Shown here: one piece after another, positions 36,782-45,206 of the stretch
Layout of the letters: every line of letters begins with the position of its first letter
How positions within the stretch are numbered: the stretch's first letter is position 1
NCBI RefSeq assembly: GCF_014842915.1
Contig: NZ_JACYXI010000004.1
Span: 124,001-188,000 of the forward strand
DNA from: Roseibium litorale
GTDB lineage: Bacteria > Pseudomonadota > Alphaproteobacteria > Rhizobiales > Stappiaceae
Direction: 5' to 3'
Length of the DNA: 64,000 bases
Made by a program: the position numbers and the translations under genes
The notes under the pieces: generated by a model
Seen by the model: only the letters and a program-made list of their open reading frames with translations
Databases searched by the model: none
What the model was told of the DNA's origin: nothing

Positions 36782-37360
36782 ATGAGGTTTTTTCTCGGGG
36801 CTGCCGTGAGCAGTATCTTGTCGTTGTCTGCTATTACAGGCACCGCTCATGCGGCAGACTTGGAAGCATCCTCGGCTCCTATCCTTTCCGGCCTCTACAG
36901 TGAATTACGTGGCGGTGCGCTCTATCACGACATGGAGGATCATGAGTCTGGCGCCGACATCAACGCGGAGATCCTCAGCCGCTGGGCCGGGCTTCAGTTC
37001 ACGATTCCCGTTGCCGGCATGCATGCGATGCTGCGTCCGCATCTGGGTGCGAACCTCAATCTGTCGGGTGATACCAGTGCGGTTTATGCCGGCTATACGC
37101 TCACGGTGGATTTAACGGACCGGATCTTCGTTGAAGGTGGTTTCGGCGGTATGGCGCATAACGGCAAGCACGATGCAAGAAACCCGGACAGGCTTTCGCT
37201 TGGATGCAGTCTTCTTTTCCGTGAGTCTGCCTCTTTGGGAGTGCGTGTGACCGATCATTTCAACGTCTCGGCGATGATCGAGCATTCATCGAACGGCGGC
37301 GCCTGCGAGCCGAACAATGGTCTGACCAATGCGGGTGTTCGTATTGGCTATATGTTCTGA
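36782..37360 (+). CDS. lipid A 3-O-deacylase, PagL-like outer-membrane protein
   Basis: A 192-residue precursor with a Sec signal (about residues 1-24, ending AHA) and an alternating beta-strand pattern ending in an aromatic residue (VRIGYMF), as in outer-membrane barrels. The motif AMIEHSSNGG near residue 167 supplies the His-x-Ser pair of the PagL catalytic triad, with Glu or Asn partners nearby. PagL removes an acyl chain from lipid A in the outer membrane. Length agrees with the family. GGGGGAGCG precedes the ATG. Confidence 0.8.
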   Translation: MRFFLGAAVSSILSLSAITGTAHAADLEASSAPILSGLYSELRGGALYHDMEDHESGADINAEILSRWAGLQFTIPVAGMHAMLRPHLGANLNLSGDTSAVYAGYTLTVDLTDRIFVEGGFGGMAHNGKHDARNPDRLSLGCSLLFRESASLGVRVTDHFNVSAMIEHSSNGGACEPNNGLTNAGVRIGYMF

Positions 37361-37397
37361 AAAAATAACGCCGAGCTGACCAGGCTGTGAGCATAGA

Positions 37398-37424
37398 AGA
37401 AAGGGCGCCGCGAGGCGCCCTTTC
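37398..37424. terminator. bidirectional terminator between pagL-like gene and argG
   Basis: AGAAAGGGCGCC - GCGAG/loop - GGCGCCCTTTCT, a nearly perfect 12-base stem between convergent genes with short T tracts on both strands. Confidence 0.82.
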
Positions 37425-37436
37425 TGGTTGGTAAGC

Positions 37437-38657
37437 TCAGCCGAGCTGGTTGCGCTTGGCGAGCGTGCGCAGGCGCAGGGCGTTCAGCTTGATGAAGCCT
37501 GCGGCGTCCTTCTGGTCGTAGGCGCCGTGGTCGTCTTCGAAGGTCACCAGAGCTTCCGAGTAGAGTGACTTCGGGCTTTCGCGGCCAGTGACGATGACGT
37601 TGCCCTTGTAGAGCTTCAGCGTCACTTCGCCTTCCACATGCTCCTGGCTCTTGTCGATCAGGGCCTGCAGCATTTCGCGCTCCGGAGAGAACCAGAAGCC
37701 GTAGTAGATCAGCTCTGCGTAGCGCGGCATGATCTCGTCCTTCAGGTGGGCTGCGCCACGGTCCAGAGTGATGGACTCGATGGCACGGTGTGCCGACAGA
37801 AGGATGGTGCCGCCCGGGGTTTCATAAACGCCGCGGCTCTTCATGCCGACGAAGCGGTTTTCGACCAGATCGAGACGGCCGATGCCGTTGTCGCGGCCAT
37901 AGTCGTTCAGCTTGGCCAGCAGAGTTGCCGGAGACATGCGCTCGCCGTTGATGGAGACCGCATCACCGCGTTCGAAGCCGATCTTGATGATGGTTGCCTT
38001 GTCCGGTGCTGCTTCCGGGGAAATGGTGCGCATATGCACATATTCCGGAGCTTCGATTGCCGGGTCTTCCAGAACCTTGCCTTCTGAAGACGAGTGCAGA
38101 AGGTTGGCGTCCACGGAGAACGGTGCTTCGCCCTGCTTGTCCTTGGAAACCGGGATCTGGTTTTCCTCGGCGAATTTTAGAAGATCGGTCCGGGACTTGA
38201 AGGACCAGTCGCGCCACGGGGCGATGATCTTGATGTCCGGGTTGAGCGCATAAGCGGACATTTCGAAGCGGACCTGGTCGTTACCCTTGCCGGTTGCGCC
38301 GTGAGCAATCGCGTCAGCGCCGGTCTTCTTTGCGATCTCGATCAGGTGCTTGGAGATCAGCGGACGGGCGATGGAGGTGCCCAGCAGATAAACGCCTTCA
38401 TAAACGGCATTGGCGCGGAACATCGGGAAAACGAAATCGCGGACAAATTCTTCGCGCACGTCCTCAATGAAAATTTCCTTGATGCCGAGCATTTCGGCTT
38501 TCTTGCGCGCCGGCTCCAGCTCTTCGCCCTGACCGAGGTCGGCGGTGAAGGTCACGACTTCCGCGCCCAGTTCGGTCTGAAGCCACTTAAGAATGATTGA
38601 GGTATCAAGGCCGCCGGAGTAACCGAGCACGACCTTCTTGATGTCACCATGCGCCAT
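37437..38657 (-). CDS. argG: argininosuccinate synthase
   Basis: A 406-residue ATP pyrophosphatase-type ligase joining citrulline and aspartate in arginine synthesis. The PP-loop [10 protein letters not shown] is at residues 11-20; other family blocks are [39 protein letters not shown] and the Asp/citrulline-binding [10 protein letters not shown]. No argH is nearby, which is normal in rhizobia. The upstream gap leads to the TetR gene. Confidence 0.97.
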   Translation of the reverse strand: MAHGDIKKVVLGYSGGLDTSIILKWLQTELGAEVVTFTADLGQGEELEPARKKAEMLGIKEIFIEDVREEFVRDFVFPMFRANAVYEGVYLLGTSIARPLISKHLIEIAKKTGADAIAHGATGKGNDQVRFEMSAYALNPDIKIIAPWRDWSFKSRTDLLKFAEENQIPVSKDKQGEAPFSVDANLLHSSSEGKVLEDPAIEAPEYVHMRTISPEAAPDKATIIKIGFERGDAVSINGERMSPATLLAKLNDYGRDNGIGRLDLVENRFVGMKSRGVYETPGGTILLSAHRAIESITLDRGAAHLKDEIMPRYAELIYYGFWFSPEREMLQALIDKSQEHVEGEVTLKLYKGNVIVTGRESPKSLYSEALVTFEDDHGAYDQKDAAGFIKLNALRLRTLAKRNQLG

Positions 38658-38812
38658 GGGAGTATCCGTTTAAGCTAGTGTCTGAGGCCCTGCCGGGCCG
38701 TGAAAACTCCGGCGCAATTTAGCCGGTAAATGCGGCAGTGCAAGGGGAGAAACCGGGGTTAGACCATGCGGCCCCGGAAGAGATCCATCCAGGATCCGGG
38801 AGGAGGCCGCAG

Positions 38813-39412
38813 TCAGGCTTTCTCCGTACCATAACGGCTGAGGAACATGTCGACGGTTTCATTGATGATCCGCTTCATTTCCTCGTGGGTCGCAACATCT
38901 TCCCCGAACATCTTCGGATAAAAGCCACGCGCCTTGATCAGGCCGAGAAACTGTTCGGCCGCCGTTAATGTGTCCGTGATGGCCAGATGCCCGCTTTTAA
39001 CTGCCGCATCCAGAAAGGTCTTCATGATCAGGACCATTTCCATGCGCCTGTTCATGTGTGAGGCAAGATCCGGATCCCTGAGGATTTCACCCAGAACCAT
39101 CTTCACCATCGACATGGCGCATGGGTCAGTCAGCAGTTTCCCCTGGCTCCAGCCAAGCCGGACCAGCTCGTCGCGGATAGGTGCGTTTGGATTGAAGGAA
39201 ACTTGCAGAGAGGATTGCACCCGCCCGGCCAGACACTCGGTAATGGCCTTGAACAGGGCTTCCTTGCTTTCGAAGTGATTATAAACCGTTCGTTTGGAAA
39301 CCTGGGCCCGCTCGGAAATCCGGTCCATGCTCGCACCGGCAAAGCCTCTTTCCTGAAACTCGGCAATGGCCGCTTCAATGATCTGCTTGTTCTTCTGTTC
39401 CGCTAACGCCAT
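38813..39412 (-). CDS. TetR/AcrR-family regulator
   Basis: A 199-residue repressor, started at the ATG at 39412 where the family N-terminus begins (MALAEQKNKQIIEAAIAEFQERGFAGASMDRISERAQVSKRTVYNHFESKEALFKA, a complete TetR helix-turn-helix). The C-terminal part resembles the AcrR-like TetR_C domain (FLGLIKARGFYPKMFG). It is divergent from iorA-iorB; a palindrome in between is the likely operator, so it probably controls those oxidoreductase genes. Confidence 0.9.
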   Translation of the reverse strand: MALAEQKNKQIIEAAIAEFQERGFAGASMDRISERAQVSKRTVYNHFESKEALFKAITECLAGRVQSSLQVSFNPNAPIRDELVRLGWSQGKLLTDPCAMSMVKMVLGEILRDPDLASHMNRRMEMVLIMKTFLDAAVKSGHLAITDTLTAAEQFLGLIKARGFYPKMFGEDVATHEEMKRIINETVDMFLSRYGTEKA

Positions 39413-39487
39413 TCCCGAATGTGCCCGCCGTTCCAGAGCGTGATTTTTCACGCCAGTGATCTTGAATCCCTCTATCCATGTTCCCAT

Positions 39488-39505
39488 GTAAACTATTCAG
39501 TTTAC
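39488..39505. promoter_or_regulatory. palindromic operator between tetR and iorA
   Basis: GTAAAC-TATTCA-GTTTAC, perfect 6-base arms, in the divergent promoter region; a further AGTTTAC half-site lies at 39539. The form is that of a TetR-family operator. Confidence 0.65.
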
Positions 39506-39587
39506 TTTCTTGCTCGGAAGCATTCAAGTTGCACTGAAAAGTTTACCCCCTTTAGCCATTTCCTACAAGCCGAGGGAGCACTGGGAT

Positions 39588-40049
39588 ATGTCCATATCTC
39601 TTACTCTAAACGGGACTTCCCGTACAATTGACGCAGATCCCGAAACACCCCTTTTGTGGGTCCTTCGCGATGAACTTGGAATGACAGGCACCAAGTTTGG
39701 TTGTGGTATCGCCCAATGCGGCGCGTGCACCGTGCATCTGGACGGTATGCCCATAAGATCCTGCCAGACGCAGATCGGCGATCTGGAAGGCAGCAGCATC
39801 ACGACAATTGAAGGGGTTTCCGGCAAGGCTGCCGATGCCGTCCGCTCTGCCTGGGAAGAGCTTTCCGCGGCGCAGTGCGGCTATTGCCAGTCCGGACAGA
39901 TCCTGGCTGCGTCCGCTCTCCTGAGTGAAACGCCGAAGCCGACGGATGATGACATCGACGCCGCCATGGACGGGAATGTCTGCCGGTGCGCCACCTATGC
40001 CCGCATCCGCCAGGCCATTCATGTTGCGGCTGAAAAAATGGGGGCCTGA
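39588..40049 (+). CDS. iorA: 2Fe-2S subunit of an isoquinoline 1-oxidoreductase-like molybdenum hydroxylase
   Basis: A 153-residue protein from the ATG at 39588, preceded by GAGGGAG. The plant-type 2Fe-2S cluster ligands are Cys39, 44, 47 and 59 (CGIAQCGAC...C). The second, xanthine-oxidase-type cluster is Cys97, 100, 132 and 134 (CGYCQSG and VCRC). No FAD domain is present, so electrons leave to another carrier, as in IorAB and periplasmic aldehyde dehydrogenases. iorB follows after three bases. The specific substrate is unknown. Confidence 0.93.
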   Translation: MSISLTLNGTSRTIDADPETPLLWVLRDELGMTGTKFGCGIAQCGACTVHLDGMPIRSCQTQIGDLEGSSITTIEGVSGKAADAVRSAWEELSAAQCGYCQSGQILAASALLSETPKPTDDDIDAAMDGNVCRCATYARIRQAIHVAAEKMGA

Positions 40050-40052
40050 GCC

Positions 40053-42245
40053 ATGTTTCATTTCATGAAGGATCAGATCCAGGCTGCAAAGCCTTCCCGC
40101 CGCAGCTTTCTCAAGATGTCCGCAGCCGGTGCCGGCGGTTTCATTCTGGCGGCCAGCCTGCCGGGTGCTTCCCGCAAGGCCGCAGCAAGCGGGGGCGAGT
40201 TCGCCCAGCCATTCGTTCACATTCGCCCGGACAACAAGGTTGTCGTGCTGATCAAGCATCTCGACATGGGTCAGGGCAACGCAACCGGACTTGCGACCCT
40301 GATTGCGGACGAGATGGATGCTGATGCTGCCCAGGTCGAGACCAATTTTGCCCCCGCCAATGCCGAGCTCTACAAGAACCTGGCCTTTGGCATGCAGGGC
40401 ACAGGCGGCTCGACCGCCATGGCCAATTCCTTCCAGCAGTATCGTGCTGCCGGGGCAGCGGCCAAGGCCATGCTCGTGGCGGCTGCCGCGCGCAAATGGG
40501 GCGTGCCGGTTTCTACGATTACCGTCTCCAAGGGCGTAGTCACTTCCACCAGCGGCCAGTCGTCAAATTTCGGCGATCTCGCTGCTCTCGCGGCCAATGA
40601 GGATATCCCGGCTGAACCGGTCCTCAAGACACCGGACCAGTGGGTCTATATCGGCAAGTCCTTCCCGCGGGTGGATGTGCCGGCCAAGAGCCGAGGCAGC
40701 GTCGGTCTGTATGGTATGGATCATCAGGCGGAAAACATGCTTGTGGCGGTGCTTGCCCGTCCGCCCAGATTTGGAGCGGTTCCCGCCGGTTTTGATGCGG
40801 CCAAGGCGCGTGAGGTGAAGGGTGTCGTGGACGTGGTCCAGGTGCCGAGCGGTGTTGCCGTTCTGGCGACCTCGACCTGGCCTGCCATTGCTGGCCGCGA
40901 TTTGCTTGCGGTGACCTGGGACGAAAGCGGCGCGGAAACCCGCGGCACGGACGAGATGGCCAAGGAACTTGCCGGCATGACGGCAACCAAGGGCATTTCT
41001 GTTCCCGGCAGCCATGGAGATGCGGAAGCTGCCATCGCTTCGGCTGCCAAGGTGATCGAAGTCGACTATGCATTCCCGTTCCTGGCTCACGCTCCGATGG
41101 AACCGCTCGACATCACAGTATTCTTTGATGGCGAGAAGGCCGAGTTCTGGACGGGATCCCAGTTCCAGACCATCGATCAGATGGTTTCGAGCAGGATCCT
41201 TGGCCTGACACCGGACAAGGTCACCATCAACACAAGCTGGGCAGGCGGGTCCTTCGGCCGCCGTGCGCAGCCGGACAGCCACTATTTCGCCGAGGCGGCC
41301 CTGATCGCCAAGGCGCGGCTGGAGGCAGGCAATGCCGCACAGCCGATCAAGGTGGTCTGGACCCGTGAGGATGACATCCGCGGCGGGTACTACCGTCCAA
41401 TGGTCTCCCACAAGGCCAAGGTGGGCTTTGACGACAAGGGACAGGTTACCGGCTGGAGCCACCGGGTCGCGGCAAAGTCCATCATGCAAGGCACCGCTTT
41501 CGAGCAGTTCGCCATGAAGGATGGTGTCGACTCGACCTCGGTCGAAGGGATCGGCGAACTGCCCTATGAACTGCCGGCTTTCCAGACCGAGGTTCACAAC
41601 GCCAAGACGCCGGTTCCAGTGCTGTGGTGGCGTTCGGTCGGGCACACCCACACGGGCTATGTGGCCGAAACCATGATGGACCGGCTGGCAAAGGAAGCGG
41701 GTGAAGATCCGCTGGACTACCGGCTGAAGCGTATCAAGAACGAGCGCCTTGCCGGTGTTCTCAAGCTGGTTGCCGAAAAGGCCAACTGGAGCACACCCCT
41801 GCCCGAGGGCCGCTACCGTGGCATTGCGGCGGTGGAATCCTTTGGGTCTTATGTGGCGGAAGTTGCGGAAATCTCATTCCGGGAAGACGGGACCGTGAAG
41901 GTTGAAAAGGTGACCTGCGCGGTCGATTGCGGCCTGCCGGTCAACCCGGACAACATCAAGGCCCAGGTGGAAGGTGGCGTTGGTTATGGCCTTGGTGCGG
42001 TTCTGCGCAACGAGATCACCATGACGGACGGCCAAGTGGATCAGTCCAACTTCGACACATATCTGCCGCTTCGTATGACCGACATGCCGGAGGTCGAGGT
42101 TCATATCGTGCCTTCGACCGAAGCCCCGACGGGCATCGGCGAGCCGGGAACGCCTCCGGTCGGGCCTGCGGTTGCCAATGCGATTGCAGCGGCAAAGGGC
42201 GAGTGGGTGACCGAACTCCCCTTCTCCCGCCATGGGTATGCCTGA
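40053..42245 (+). CDS. iorB: molybdopterin-binding subunit of an isoquinoline 1-oxidoreductase-like enzyme
   Basis: A 730-residue large subunit. A twin-arginine signal (SRRSFLKMSAAGAGGFILAASLPGAS) indicates periplasmic export, presumably with the signal-less small subunit carried along. Molybdopterin-binding blocks include GMQGTGGSTAMANSF, PMEPLDITVFF, SWAGGSFGRRAQPDSHYFAEA, VWTREDDIRGGYYRP and the active-site GIGEPGTPPVGPAVANAI with the catalytic Glu. Such enzymes oxidise N-heteroaromatics or aldehydes; which one cannot be told. No maturation chaperone (XdhC-like) is in the window. Confidence 0.92.
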   Translation: MFHFMKDQIQAAKPSRRSFLKMSAAGAGGFILAASLPGASRKAAASGGEFAQPFVHIRPDNKVVVLIKHLDMGQGNATGLATLIADEMDADAAQVETNFAPANAELYKNLAFGMQGTGGSTAMANSFQQYRAAGAAAKAMLVAAAARKWGVPVSTITVSKGVVTSTSGQSSNFGDLAALAANEDIPAEPVLKTPDQWVYIGKSFPRVDVPAKSRGSVGLYGMDHQAENMLVAVLARPPRFGAVPAGFDAAKAREVKGVVDVVQVPSGVAVLATSTWPAIAGRDLLAVTWDESGAETRGTDEMAKELAGMTATKGISVPGSHGDAEAAIASAAKVIEVDYAFPFLAHAPMEPLDITVFFDGEKAEFWTGSQFQTIDQMVSSRILGLTPDKVTINTSWAGGSFGRRAQPDSHYFAEAALIAKARLEAGNAAQPIKVVWTREDDIRGGYYRPMVSHKAKVGFDDKGQVTGWSHRVAAKSIMQGTAFEQFAMKDGVDSTSVEGIGELPYELPAFQTEVHNAKTPVPVLWWRSVGHTHTGYVAETMMDRLAKEAGEDPLDYRLKRIKNERLAGVLKLVAEKANWSTPLPEGRYRGIAAVESFGSYVAEVAEISFREDGTVKVEKVTCAVDCGLPVNPDNIKAQVEGGVGYGLGAVLRNEITMTDGQVDQSNFDTYLPLRMTDMPEVEVHIVPSTEAPTGIGEPGTPPVGPAVANAIAAAKGEWVTELPFSRHGYA

Positions 42246-42285
42246 CCTATTGGTTAAACCCGGACAGGACTTTCGCACTTCTTTT

Positions 42286-42309
42286 AAGGCCGCCTTCGGG
42301 CGGCCTTCA
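42286..42309 (+). terminator. terminator after iorB (first of a twin pair)
   Basis: GGCCGCC - TTC - GGGCGGCC, a seven-pair stem capped by a UUCG-like loop, flanked by AA and TT; 40 bases after the iorB stop. Confidence 0.85.
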
Positions 42310-42476
42310 TAGTGCTGAAAACCCAGCCTCCGCGCCTTCCCGGACGCAGCGAAGCGGAGGTCCGGGATCTCCCGTCTATTTTCGCTAGTAAAAACAATGT
42401 GTTTTTAGACAGGTCCCGGCACAAGGCCGGGACAGCGCGGAGAAAACTCGCGAAGCTTCGGGTTGTCATCAATCTC
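42309..42476 (+). repeat. dispersed 170-bp repeat, copy C
   Basis: The same block order as copies B and D (TGCTGAAAACCC, CCTTCCCGGACGCAGCGAAG, GGTCCGGGATCT, GTTTTTAGACAGGTCCCGGC, AAGGCCGGGAC, GCGGAGAAAA, GTTGTCATCAATCTC), but more diverged in the central AT-rich part. Flanked by the twin hairpins at 42288 and 42478. Confidence 0.88.
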
Positions 42477-42477
42477 A

Positions 42478-42500
42478 GGCCGCCTTCGGGTGGCCTTATT
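42478..42500 (+). terminator. second terminator of the twin pair before opgG
   Basis: GGCCGCCTTCGGGTGGCCTT, one base different from the hairpin at 42288, followed by ATTTCTT; 190 bases downstream of the first. Confidence 0.82.
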
Positions 42501-42648
42501 TCTTGGCGAAGAACAAATTTGCTGTAGCGCAGGTTGCAGCATGAAACTCCGCTTGCAAGCTTTGTGGAGTTCCCTGTAATAACCGCGCCCTGCTGGAGAC
42601 TGGTAAAGTTGGACCGGCTTCTGGGCCTTTGTTCTCCAAGGGTGATCC

Positions 42649-44202
42649 ATGCGCGTCTCTTTCTCCCGTCTGTTTTTCCTCGCCGCTTTCCTTGCGACGA
42701 GCGCCGCTCATGCGGGTGCTCTGTCCGGCCTGCGCGGCACGCCAACCCCCTTCACGTTTGACACGGTCATCGATGAAGCCCGCAAGCTGGCAGCCTCTCC
42801 CTACAAGGAGCAGCAGGTCCGTGCGGCTGAAACACTTGAAAAAATCGACTATGATGCTCACTGGAAGATCCGCTTCAAGCCGGAAGAAACAGTCGATATT
42901 GCACCGGGCGTGCCGGTTCAGTTCTTCCACACCGGCCGGTTCTTCAAGCTGCCGGTGAAGCTGAACGAGGTTGCCGACGGTCATTCCCGCGAGATTCTCT
43001 ACAATCCTGCCTATTTCGACATGCCCGAGGACAGCCCGGCCCGCGATCTTCCGGCCGACATCGGCTTTGCCGGCTTCCGCGTCATGCGTCCGGACCTGAA
43101 GACGGACTGGATCTCGTTCCTGGGCGCTGCCTATTTCCGCACGGACGGCCAGTCCCATCAGTATGGCCAATCGGCCCGCGCTCTTGCGATCGATACGGGC
43201 CTCTCCAAGCCGGAAGAGTTTCCGCGTTTCACGGCTTTCTGGTTCGAAGCGCCAAAGTCAGACCAGGAAACGATCACGATCTACGCTCTGATGGATTCCC
43301 CGTCCGTTGCTGGCGCCTACAAGATGACCATGCTCAACCGGGAAGGTGAAGGCCAGGTTATGGACATCGACAGCCACCTGTTCTTCCGCGCTCCGGTGGA
43401 GCGGCTGGGCATCGGTCCGCTCACCAGCATGTACTGGTACTCGGAGACCAACCGGTCAACCGGACTGGACTGGCGCCCCGAAGTGCATGACACGGATGGG
43501 CTGGCTATTGTCAGTGCCGAGGGCGAACAGATCTGGCGTCCGCTGAACAACCCGCGCGCCCTGCGCACCTCGACCTTCTCCGCCAACAACGTCAAAGGCT
43601 TCGGCCTTGCGCAGCGTGACCGGGTTTTTGAAAACTACGAGGATGACGGCGTCTTCTACAACAAGCGCCCGTCTGTCTGGATCGAACCAACCCAGCCCTT
43701 TGGCGATGGTGCTGTTCAGCTGGTCGAGATCCCGACCGATGACGAGATCTTCGACAATATCGTTGCCTATTTCATCCCGAAGGATCTTCCCGCCGCCGGC
43801 AGCGAAAAGCACTTCGCCTACCGGATGTACTGGAAGGACGCTCATCCGCTGCCGCCCGCAGGCGCCCGTGTTGTTGCGACCCGCGGCGGTCAGGGCGGCG
43901 TTCCGGGCCAGTCCCGGCCTCAGGACCAGATCAAGATGGTGGTTGAGTTCGAGGGGCCCTCTCTGGAGGGGCTGACGCAGGCGGATGGCGTTACGCCGGT
44001 CATCGAGCTGTCAAAGGGGGAAGCGATCAACCCCTATGTCCTGCCGGTGGTCGGCACGAACCGCTGGCGGATGGTGTTCGACACCAAGGTGTTCGATCAC
44101 GAACCAATCGAGGCGCGGGCCTATCTCAAGAAGGGCGATGACGTCCTCACCGAGACCTGGCTGGGCCAGCTCTCCCACGAGATCGTCGCCAAGCCGCGGT
44201 GA
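42649..44202 (+). CDS. opgG: periplasmic glucan biosynthesis protein OpgG/MdoG
   Basis: A 517-residue exported protein. Sec signal at about residues 1-22 (FLAAFLATSAAHA). The N-terminal beta-sandwich begins FTFDTVIDEARKLAASPY and contains KPEETVDIAPGVPVQFFHTGRFFKLPVKL; GFAGFRVMRP, SFLGAAYFR and SMYWYSETNRSTGLDWRPEVHDTDGL are OpgG/OpgD signatures, and a C-terminal Ig-like domain follows. It acts in making osmoregulated periplasmic glucans. The membrane glucosyltransferase OpgH is not adjacent. The gene is bracketed by same-orientation copies C and D of the dispersed repeat. Confidence 0.92.
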   Translation: MRVSFSRLFFLAAFLATSAAHAGALSGLRGTPTPFTFDTVIDEARKLAASPYKEQQVRAAETLEKIDYDAHWKIRFKPEETVDIAPGVPVQFFHTGRFFKLPVKLNEVADGHSREILYNPAYFDMPEDSPARDLPADIGFAGFRVMRPDLKTDWISFLGAAYFRTDGQSHQYGQSARALAIDTGLSKPEEFPRFTAFWFEAPKSDQETITIYALMDSPSVAGAYKMTMLNREGEGQVMDIDSHLFFRAPVERLGIGPLTSMYWYSETNRSTGLDWRPEVHDTDGLAIVSAEGEQIWRPLNNPRALRTSTFSANNVKGFGLAQRDRVFENYEDDGVFYNKRPSVWIEPTQPFGDGAVQLVEIPTDDEIFDNIVAYFIPKDLPAAGSEKHFAYRMYWKDAHPLPPAGARVVATRGGQGGVPGQSRPQDQIKMVVEFEGPSLEGLTQADGVTPVIELSKGEAINPYVLPVVGTNRWRMVFDTKVFDHEPIEARAYLKKGDDVLTETWLGQLSHEIVAKPR

Positions 44203-44225
44203 GGCGGCTACTGCGTGAATACTGA

Positions 44226-44249
44226 AAAGGCCGCCCAACCGGGTGGCCT
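44226..44249 (+). terminator. terminator after opgG (first of a twin pair)
   Basis: AAAAGGCCGCCC - AACC - GGGTGGCCTC, 24 bases after the stop; the T tract that would normally follow is replaced by the start of repeat D. Confidence 0.75.
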
Positions 44250-44421
44250 CAGACTGCTGACAAACCCCACCACCGCGCTTTCCCGGACGTAGCGAAGCGA
44301 AGATCCGGGATCTATTGCCTATTTATTCTATTGAAAGAAATAGGGTTTTTAGACAGGTCCCGGCTCAAGGCCGGGACGGCGCGGAGAAAAATCCTGGAGA
44401 CCTGGGTTTGTCATCAACCTC
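44250..44421 (+). repeat. dispersed 170-bp repeat, copy D
   Basis: The clearest copy, 172 bases, almost identical to the reverse complement of copy B. It contains the palindromes TCCCGGA...TCCGGGA and GGTCCCGGC...GCCGGGAC and an AT-rich centre. Flanked by the twin hairpins at 44229 and 44423. Confidence 0.92.
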
Positions 44422-44447
44422 TGGCCGCTCATTGGGTGGCCTTTTTG
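44422..44447 (+). terminator. second terminator of the twin pair after opgG
   Basis: TGGCCGCTC - ATT - GGGTGGCCTTTTT with G-T pairs; it shares its outer arms with the hairpin at 44226 and carries the T tract that the first hairpin lacks. Confidence 0.8.
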
Positions 44448-44469
44448 TATTTGCAGAAGCCTTCTCGGA

Positions 44470-44958
44470 TCATGCCTTGCGCAAGCGCACCACTGCCGCC
44501 GTGGTCAGGCCGAAGATCAGGTGGCCGGCCAGCGATGCCCAGGCGAGCGGAATGAAACCGAGGAAAGGCGGCAGTCCGGCGATGAGATGGGCCATGATGT
44601 AGAGGGCAAAGACCCACAGCCCCGCGCCGAAGCCAAGACCGACGATCCACCAGGGCAGGAAGGGCGTTACGACACGCGCAATGGGCCGGGCGATGAACAA
44701 GTATCCAAGCGGGTAGAACACAACGCCGACGACGCCGTGAATGATCTCTGCCAGCGTCCGGCTGGAAAGGCCGAAAACGGATTGCACCAGCGCTGCCGGT
44801 TCCAGCGGACCACCCACCAGGTGAGGCGTAATGCCCCTTGCCCAGACCTCCCAGAGAAGATCGGCGGCAATACCTGCGAGGACTGCCGTCACGAGCGTGG
44901 CAAGTGTGGAGGGTGGAAACAGCGGCCGGGAAGCCGGGTGAGAAGAGCTTGCGGTCAT
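44470..44958 (-). CDS. small integral membrane protein, family unknown
   Basis: A 162-residue protein with four hydrophobic helices at about residues 17-36, 72-95, 100-125 and 130-156. Notable polar residues inside are DLLWEVWARGITPHLVGGPLEPAALV after helix 1 and EIIHGVVGVVFYPLGYLF in helix 2. The 162 residues have no cysteine. I do not recognise the family; it resembles small conserved membrane proteins of marine alphaproteobacteria. It converges with opgG across repeat D. Confidence 0.7.
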   Translation of the reverse strand: MTASSSHPASRPLFPPSTLATLVTAVLAGIAADLLWEVWARGITPHLVGGPLEPAALVQSVFGLSSRTLAEIIHGVVGVVFYPLGYLFIARPIARVVTPFLPWWIVGLGFGAGLWVFALYIMAHLIAGLPPFLGFIPLAWASLAGHLIFGLTTAAVVRLRKA

Positions 44959-45206
44959 ATTGGCCCCTGGAAACGGATTGGCGGGAAATGTCTAGCGTTC
45001 CGCCAAGCTCGCTCCAAAATCCGATCCGCGCAACTCACGCTTTGATCAGAAATTCTCGCGGAAACTCACGCAATGCGCATAAGGGTCTCACCGGATGGTG
45101 AGATCTCCGTCATCGATCAGGCGCTTGCGCCGGGCAAAGAGGCCATAGCCCACAAAGCAAGTGCGCGAGGCTGGTCAGCCGGCCCCGCTTTCTCGTTGCC
45201 ACGGGA

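Larger units (their letters stand above)
42246..42648. other. iorB-opgG intergenic region
   Basis: A 403-base gap made of a terminator, copy C of the dispersed repeat, a second near-identical terminator and about 150 bases that must contain the opgG promoter. I see no gene in it. Confidence 0.85.

Noticed and set aside
38768..38810. Nested GC-rich palindrome (GCGGCC...GGCCGC) after the TetR gene
   Set aside because: Possible terminator, but the arms are short and no T tract follows.
45076..45206. Short leftward frame after rlmN reading ...CFVGYGLFARRKRLIDDGDLTIR then stop
   Set aside because: It looks protein-like and might be a gene remnant, but it has no usable start codon and is only about 24 codons between stops; not enough to call a gene or pseudogene.
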